Below are positions 60,218 to 64,000 of a stretch of DNA of 64,000 nt, piece by piece. The position numbers and the translations under genes are program-made. The DNA is from Aromatoleum toluvorans (GTDB lineage: Bacteria; Pseudomonadota; Gammaproteobacteria; Burkholderiales; Rhodocyclaceae), in contig NZ_WTVN01000003.1 in NCBI RefSeq assembly GCF_012910905.1, positions 1-64,000 of the forward strand. The letters are read 5' to 3'. The notes under the pieces were generated by a model. The model was given only the letters and a program-made list of their open reading frames with translations, had not been told where the DNA came from and did not search any database. Each line of letters begins with the position of its first letter. The stretch's first letter is position 1.

Positions 60218-61095
60218 GCCGCGCACGCCACAAACCGGCGTCGACGACGCCTGTCGCGCCTGCGACGGCGATCCCGGACGTCCGGCCGGGGCAGTCGATC
60301 GAGCTCCTCAAGGAACTCCACATCCTCACGCGCGACGGCAAGCTCAACCAGGACAGCCGGCGCAAGCTGAAGCAGGTGTACCACCTCTACAACTTCATCG
60401 AACCGCTGCTCGATGAAGTCATGTCGGCCCGCGGCGATCTCACGCTGGCCGACCACGGCGCGGGCAAGTCCTACCTCGGCTTCATCCTTTACGATCTCTT
60501 CCTCAAGGCGCGCGAAGGTGCGCAGGATCGCGGCCACATCTACGGCATCGAAACGCGCGAAGCGCTCGTCGCCAGTTCGCGCGAGCTCGCGGCGAGGCTC
60601 GGCTTCGAGCGCATGAGCTTCCTGAACCTGTCGGTCGAGGAATCCATCCACTCGAGCGAACTGCCCGAGCGCATCGACATCGTCACCGCGCTGCATGCCT
60701 GCAACACCGCGACCGACGACGCGATCCGCTTCGCGCTGGAGAAGCACGCGCGCTTCATCGTGCTCGTGCCCTGCTGCCAGGCCGAGGTCGCCGCCACGTT
60801 GCGCAAGCACAAGAACGAATCCTTCGGCCGCACGCCGCTGTCCGAGCTGTGGCGCCATCCCATCCACACGCGCGAGTTCGGCAGCCAGATCACCAACGTG
60901 CTGCGCTGCCTGCTGCTCGAGTCGCACGGCTACCAGCTCACCGTCACGGAGCTCGTGGGCTGGGAGCATTCGATGAAGAACGAGCTGATCATCGCCCGCG
61001 CCACCGGCCAGCGCCGCGGCAACGCGCGCGAGCGGCTGGAGCAGATCCTCGCCGAACTGAACCTGGAAGACTTGCGCGAGCGCTTCGTCTATTGA
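60214..61095 (+). CDS. SAM-dependent methyltransferase-like protein
   Basis: A 293-residue protein beginning at GTG 60214, which overlaps the DUF1415 stop. An N-terminal helical region is followed by the SAM-binding loop LADHGAGKSYLGFILYDLF (motif I DHGAGKS near residue 84) and ALHACNTATDDA near 163, then LVPCCQAE near 185 and a basic C-terminus. This pattern matches the methyltransferase families with DxGxGKSYL and LVPCCQ motifs found in bacteria and in eukaryotic GSTCD-like proteins. The substrate is unknown (tRNA is one guess). Confidence 0.82.
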   Translation: MSRARHKPASTTPVAPATAIPDVRPGQSIELLKELHILTRDGKLNQDSRRKLKQVYHLYNFIEPLLDEVMSARGDLTLADHGAGKSYLGFILYDLFLKAREGAQDRGHIYGIETREALVASSRELAARLGFERMSFLNLSVEESIHSSELPERIDIVTALHACNTATDDAIRFALEKHARFIVLVPCCQAEVAATLRKHKNESFGRTPLSELWRHPIHTREFGSQITNVLRCLLLESHGYQLTVTELVGWEHSMKNELIIARATGQRRGNARERLEQILAELNLEDLRERFVY

Positions 61096-61190
61096 TCCGG
61101 ATTCGGGCGGTCAAACTTGATCGCGGTGAAGTACGGAGTGGTGGCGCGCTGGTAAGCTCAGGGTTCATAAACTGACTGCGGCGCACAACC

Positions 61191-61478
61191 ATGTCCGATG
61201 TCCCCTTCCCCGTCCTGGTCGCCGCCGTCTTCCTGTTCGGTTCGCTCGCCATCGTCCACCTGGCCATGCGGCATCAGGATGCGCAGCGCGCGCTGCCCGA
61301 ACGCGATCAATACCTCGCTACCCACGGTCTGCAGTCGGTGAGCTGCGCGCATTGTCAGTCCACCGAGACGCGCGAACTCGGTCTCGACGATGCCGAGGAC
61401 GATAGGCGCATCGTGGCCTGCGCCCGCTGCAACAAGCTGCTTTTCCGCTACACACGAGGCGTCTCGCTACGCGAATAG
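61191..61478 (+). CDS. Small membrane protein with Cys-pair zinc ribbon
   Basis: A 95-residue protein. One membrane helix (about residues 6-27) is followed by a soluble part with two cysteine pairs: CAHCQSTETRELG near residue 52 and CARCNKLLFRY near 77. This looks like a small membrane-anchored zinc ribbon. I do not recognise the family. It stands 52 bases upstream of the aldehyde dehydrogenase gene on the same strand and might be co-transcribed. Confidence 0.72.
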   Translation: MSDVPFPVLVAAVFLFGSLAIVHLAMRHQDAQRALPERDQYLATHGLQSVSCAHCQSTETRELGLDDAEDDRRIVACARCNKLLFRYTRGVSLRE

Positions 61479-61530
61479 AACAATCGGGTTTCTGCAGGGT
61501 CAACGGGGCATCGTCGCCCCGGAGTCCGTC

Positions 61531-63051
61531 ATGGAACTCGCATCGCTGACCTCGTCCCTGCTCACCCGGTTCGGTGTTGCCACGGACCGCTTCGACCACG
61601 GCGACATCGCCGTCCATAGTCCGATCGACGGCAGCCTCATCGGTCACGTCGCCTCGACCTCCCGACCCGCCGCGGAAGCGGCACTCGCCACCGCGCACGA
61701 GGCCTTCGAAGCCTGGCGCATTGTCCCTGCCCCGCGGCGCGGAGAACTCGTCCGCCGCTTCGGCAACCTCCTGCGCGAATACAAGACCGATCTCGGCACG
61801 CTGGTCACGATCGAGACCGGCAAGATCCGCCAGGAAGGCCTCGGCGAGGTGCAGGAGATGATCGACATCTGCGACTATGCCTGCGGCCTGTCGCGCCAGC
61901 TCCACGGCCTGACGATCGCCAGCGAGCGGCCCGGTCATCGCATGATGGAGCAGTGGCATCCGGCGGGCGTCGTCGGCGTGGTGTCGGCCTTCAACTTCCC
62001 GGTCGCGGTGTGGGCGTGGAATGCCACGCTCGCCTGGGTGTGCGGCGACAGCGTGGTGTGGAAGCCGTCGGAACGCACCCCGCTCAGCGCCATCGCCTGT
62101 GCGGCACTCTTCGAGCGCGCCTGCCGGGGGCTCGGCGAGGCGCCGAACGGGCTGCTCGGCCTCCTGACGGGCGGTCGCGCGCACGCCGAGCTGCTCGCCG
62201 ACGACCGGCGCGTCGCGGTGTTTTCCGCGACGGGTTCGTGTGCGATGGGGCGTGCGCTGGCGCCGCGCGTTGCGGCACGTCTCGGTCGCTCGATCCTCGA
62301 ACTCGGCGGCAACAATGCGGCGATCGTCTGCCCCAGCGCGGACCTCGCCCTCGCCGAGCGCGCGATCCTCTTCGCGGCTGCCGGCACCGCGGGCCAGCGC
62401 TGCACGACGCTGCGGCGGCTGATCGTGCACGAATCGATCGCCGATGCGCTGATCGAGCGCCTGCGCGCCGCATGGCGGCGCATCCCGGTCGGCAATCCGC
62501 TCGATGCGACCTCGCTTGTCGGCCCGCTGATCGCGCCGGCCGCGGGTGAAGCGATGGCCGCGGCACTGTCCGAGGCGGCCGCCGCCGGCGCAACGCTGTT
62601 CGGTGGCGATCCGGTGACGGTGCACGGCTGTGAAGGCGGCTGCTACCGCCGTCCCGCGCTAGTGGAGATGCCGGCGCAGACCGACCTCGTCCGACGCGAG
62701 ACTTTCGCCCCCATCCTGTACGTGCTGCGCTACTCGAGCTTCGACGAGGCGATCGCGCTTCACAACGACGTGCCGCAAGGCCTGGCGTCGTCGGTCTTCA
62801 CGCAGGATCTCGGCGAGGCCGAGCGCTTCCTCTCCGCTGCGGGCAGCGACTGCGGCATCGCCAACGTGAATATCGGCCCGTCCGGCGCCGAGATCGGCGG
62901 CGCGTTCGGCGGCGAGAAGGATACCGGCGGCGGCCGGGAATCCGGTTCGGACGCGTGGAAGGGCTACATGCGGCGCGCGACCTGCACGATCAACTATTCG
63001 GGCGCCCTGCCCCTCGCGCAAGGCATACGTTTCGGGCTCGACGAGTCCTGA
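61531..63051 (+). CDS. amaB: Aldehyde dehydrogenase, ALDH7 type (L-aminoadipate-semialdehyde dehydrogenase)
   Basis: A 506-residue NAD(P)+-dependent dehydrogenase. The catalytic Cys is at residue 291 (TAGQRCTTLRR), the general base Glu at 257 (LELGGNNA), and SATGSCAMGR marks the coenzyme loop. The ELGGNNA wording and GGEKDTGGGRESGSD (in part) near the end are typical of ALDH7/AmaB enzymes in lysine degradation. The start ATG at 61531 gives the full normal length. It oxidises 2-aminoadipate semialdehyde to 2-aminoadipate if the assignment is right. Confidence 0.9.
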   Translation: MELASLTSSLLTRFGVATDRFDHGDIAVHSPIDGSLIGHVASTSRPAAEAALATAHEAFEAWRIVPAPRRGELVRRFGNLLREYKTDLGTLVTIETGKIRQEGLGEVQEMIDICDYACGLSRQLHGLTIASERPGHRMMEQWHPAGVVGVVSAFNFPVAVWAWNATLAWVCGDSVVWKPSERTPLSAIACAALFERACRGLGEAPNGLLGLLTGGRAHAELLADDRRVAVFSATGSCAMGRALAPRVAARLGRSILELGGNNAAIVCPSADLALAERAILFAAAGTAGQRCTTLRRLIVHESIADALIERLRAAWRRIPVGNPLDATSLVGPLIAPAAGEAMAAALSEAAAAGATLFGGDPVTVHGCEGGCYRRPALVEMPAQTDLVRRETFAPILYVLRYSSFDEAIALHNDVPQGLASSVFTQDLGEAERFLSAAGSDCGIANVNIGPSGAEIGGAFGGEKDTGGGRESGSDAWKGYMRRATCTINYSGALPLAQGIRFGLDES

Positions 63052-63066
63052 GGTGGCCGTGACGTC

Positions 63067-64000
63067 CTACTGCGCGTGCGGGCCCGGAGCCGCCTCGCGT
63101 GTTACGAGCAGCTGGTCGATCCGGTAGTTGTCGATGTCGACCACCTCGAACTTGTAGCCGCCGTAGATCACGGAATCGGTGCGCTTGGGCACCTTGCGCA
63201 GCGCATACATCATGAATCCGGCGAGCGTCTCGTAGTTCTCGCTGCCTTCGAACTCGTCGATCTCCAGCGCATGCATGACGTCCTCGATCGGCGCGATGCC
63301 GTCGATCAGCCAGGAATCGCCGTCGCGCTCGACGATGAGCTCCTCCTGCAGCGTGCTGCCCAGCTCGCCCATCACGGTGTTCATGACGTCCTGCAGGCTC
63401 AGCAGGCCGACGATCAGCGCGTATTCATTGACGATCAGCGCGAAGTCCTCGCGTGCGGCGCGGAAGCGGTCGAGCGCCTCGAACAGCGTGAGCGTGTCGG
63501 GAATGACGAGTACGCTGCGTACCATCGGGTCCGCGCGCAGCGAGAGTTTCTGCCCCGACAGGATGCGCCCGAAGATGTCCTTCAGGTCCACGTAGCCGAC
63601 CACCGTGTCGATCGTGCTCTCGCACACGGGGAACTTGCCGTGCGGCTGTTCCGTGAGTTTCTTGCGGATGCTCTCGTCCGATTCGCTGAGCGTGAAGAAG
63701 ATGATGTTCTCGCGGTTCGTCATCGCCGACCCCACCGTCCGCGTATCGAGCTCGAACACGTTGGCGATCAGTTCGCGCTCCTGGTTCAGCAGGGTGCCGG
63801 TCGCGGCGCCGGCCTCGGCCATCGCGACGATGTCGTCCGACGTGATGTCCTCCGCACGCACGTTGGGCAGCTTGAAGAGCGCGAACAGGCGGTTCGCCAG
63901 TCCGTCGAAGAACCACACCGCCGGGGCGAAGATGATGAGGAACAGCCGGATCGGCTTGACCACCGCGACGGCGACGCGTTCGGGCGCGACCATCGCCAGG
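63067..64000 (-). CDS. CNNM/CorC-HlyC family CBS-domain membrane protein, 5' end missing
   Basis: The visible 311 residues end with the stop at 63067. The reading frame runs off the window end with LAMVAPERVAVAVVKPIRLFL, the usual junction between the DUF21/CNNM membrane domain and its last helix, so the true start lies outside. Two CBS domains follow (about 85-210 of the visible part; MTNRENIIFFTL and MNTVMGELG landmarks), then a CorC_HlyC domain (WLIDGIAPIEDVMHAL to the end). Such proteins are metal-ion transporters or regulators at the inner membrane. It converges with amaB (15 bases apart). Confidence 0.88.
   Translation of the reverse strand, partial: LAMVAPERVAVAVVKPIRLFLIIFAPAVWFFDGLANRLFALFKLPNVRAEDITSDDIVAMAEAGAATGTLLNQERELIANVFELDTRTVGSAMTNRENIIFFTLSESDESIRKKLTEQPHGKFPVCESTIDTVVGYVDLKDIFGRILSGQKLSLRADPMVRSVLVIPDTLTLFEALDRFRAAREDFALIVNEYALIVGLLSLQDVMNTVMGELGSTLQEELIVERDGDSWLIDGIAPIEDVMHALEIDEFEGSENYETLAGFMMYALRKVPKRTDSVIYGGYKFEVVDIDNYRIDQLLVTREAAPGPHAQ

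Overview
The window (about 64 kb, GC-rich) looks like a chromosome segment of a denitrifying, aromatic-degrading betaproteobacterium of the Azoarcus/Aromatoleum group (Rhodocyclales). The main reason is a complete bzd-type anaerobic benzoate cluster in the gene order known from Azoarcus sp. CIB, including the characteristic regulator BzdR (a helix-turn-helix domain fused to a shikimate-kinase-like domain). I see no phage, transposase, rRNA operon or CRISPR array.

Layout. 1-3.2 kb: tail of a TPM-domain protein, a second TPM protein, a DUF423 membrane protein and a chemoreceptor. 3.3-25.6 kb, all on the minus strand: the bzd region. Read in transcription order it is bzdR, then promoter PN with a perfect FNR-type box and ten TGCA motifs, then bzdN-O-P-Q (ATP-dependent benzoyl-CoA reductase), bzdM (ferredoxin), bzdS-T-U (accessory proteins of unknown role), bzdV (large iron-sulfur flavoprotein), a 60-residue Cys-rich protein, bzdW (dienoyl-CoA hydratase), bzdX (alcohol dehydrogenase), bzdY (ring-opening hydrolase), bzdZ (short-chain dehydrogenase), bzdA (benzoate-CoA ligase), a five-gene branched-chain-type ABC transporter and an aromatic acid:H+ symporter. 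Together they import benzoate, activate it to benzoyl-CoA, reduce the ring with electrons carried by BzdM and probably supplied through BzdV, and cut the ring by modified beta-oxidation.

25.8-35.4 kb: ordinary chromosomal genes, namely a DUF4124 protein, gltX, two identical tandem tRNA-Val(CAC) genes, an HDOD protein, a DUF1631 protein, a thioesterase, a PQQ-type sugar dehydrogenase, an FmdE-like protein and a thioredoxin-like protein. 35.5-42.2 kb: a second, independent ABC uptake operon (GntR regulator, binding protein, two permeases, two ATPases, EamA exporter) with overlapping genes. 42.2-47.8 kb: a NarL-type two-component system divergent from a cstA-yjiX-yjiA carbon-starvation/pyruvate-uptake set, with a perfect palindrome between them. 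48.1-55.1 kb: a signalling operon of three overlapping genes (MASE1-CHASE-PAS hybrid kinase with HPt, REC-EAL phosphodiesterase, double-REC protein). 55.1-64 kb: housekeeping and small proteins (SlyX, FAD protein, YbfB-type MFS, dodecin, circularly permuted GTPase, DUF1415, methyltransferase, AmaB-like aldehyde dehydrogenase, and a CBS-domain protein cut by the window end).

The most notable points outside textbook annotation are the 60-residue Cys-rich gene inside the bzd operon, the uncharacterised bzdSTU trio, intra-operon hairpins that may set expression levels, and candidate FNR-type and palindromic operators elsewhere. All calls come from reading the sequence and from family knowledge; no database search was run.
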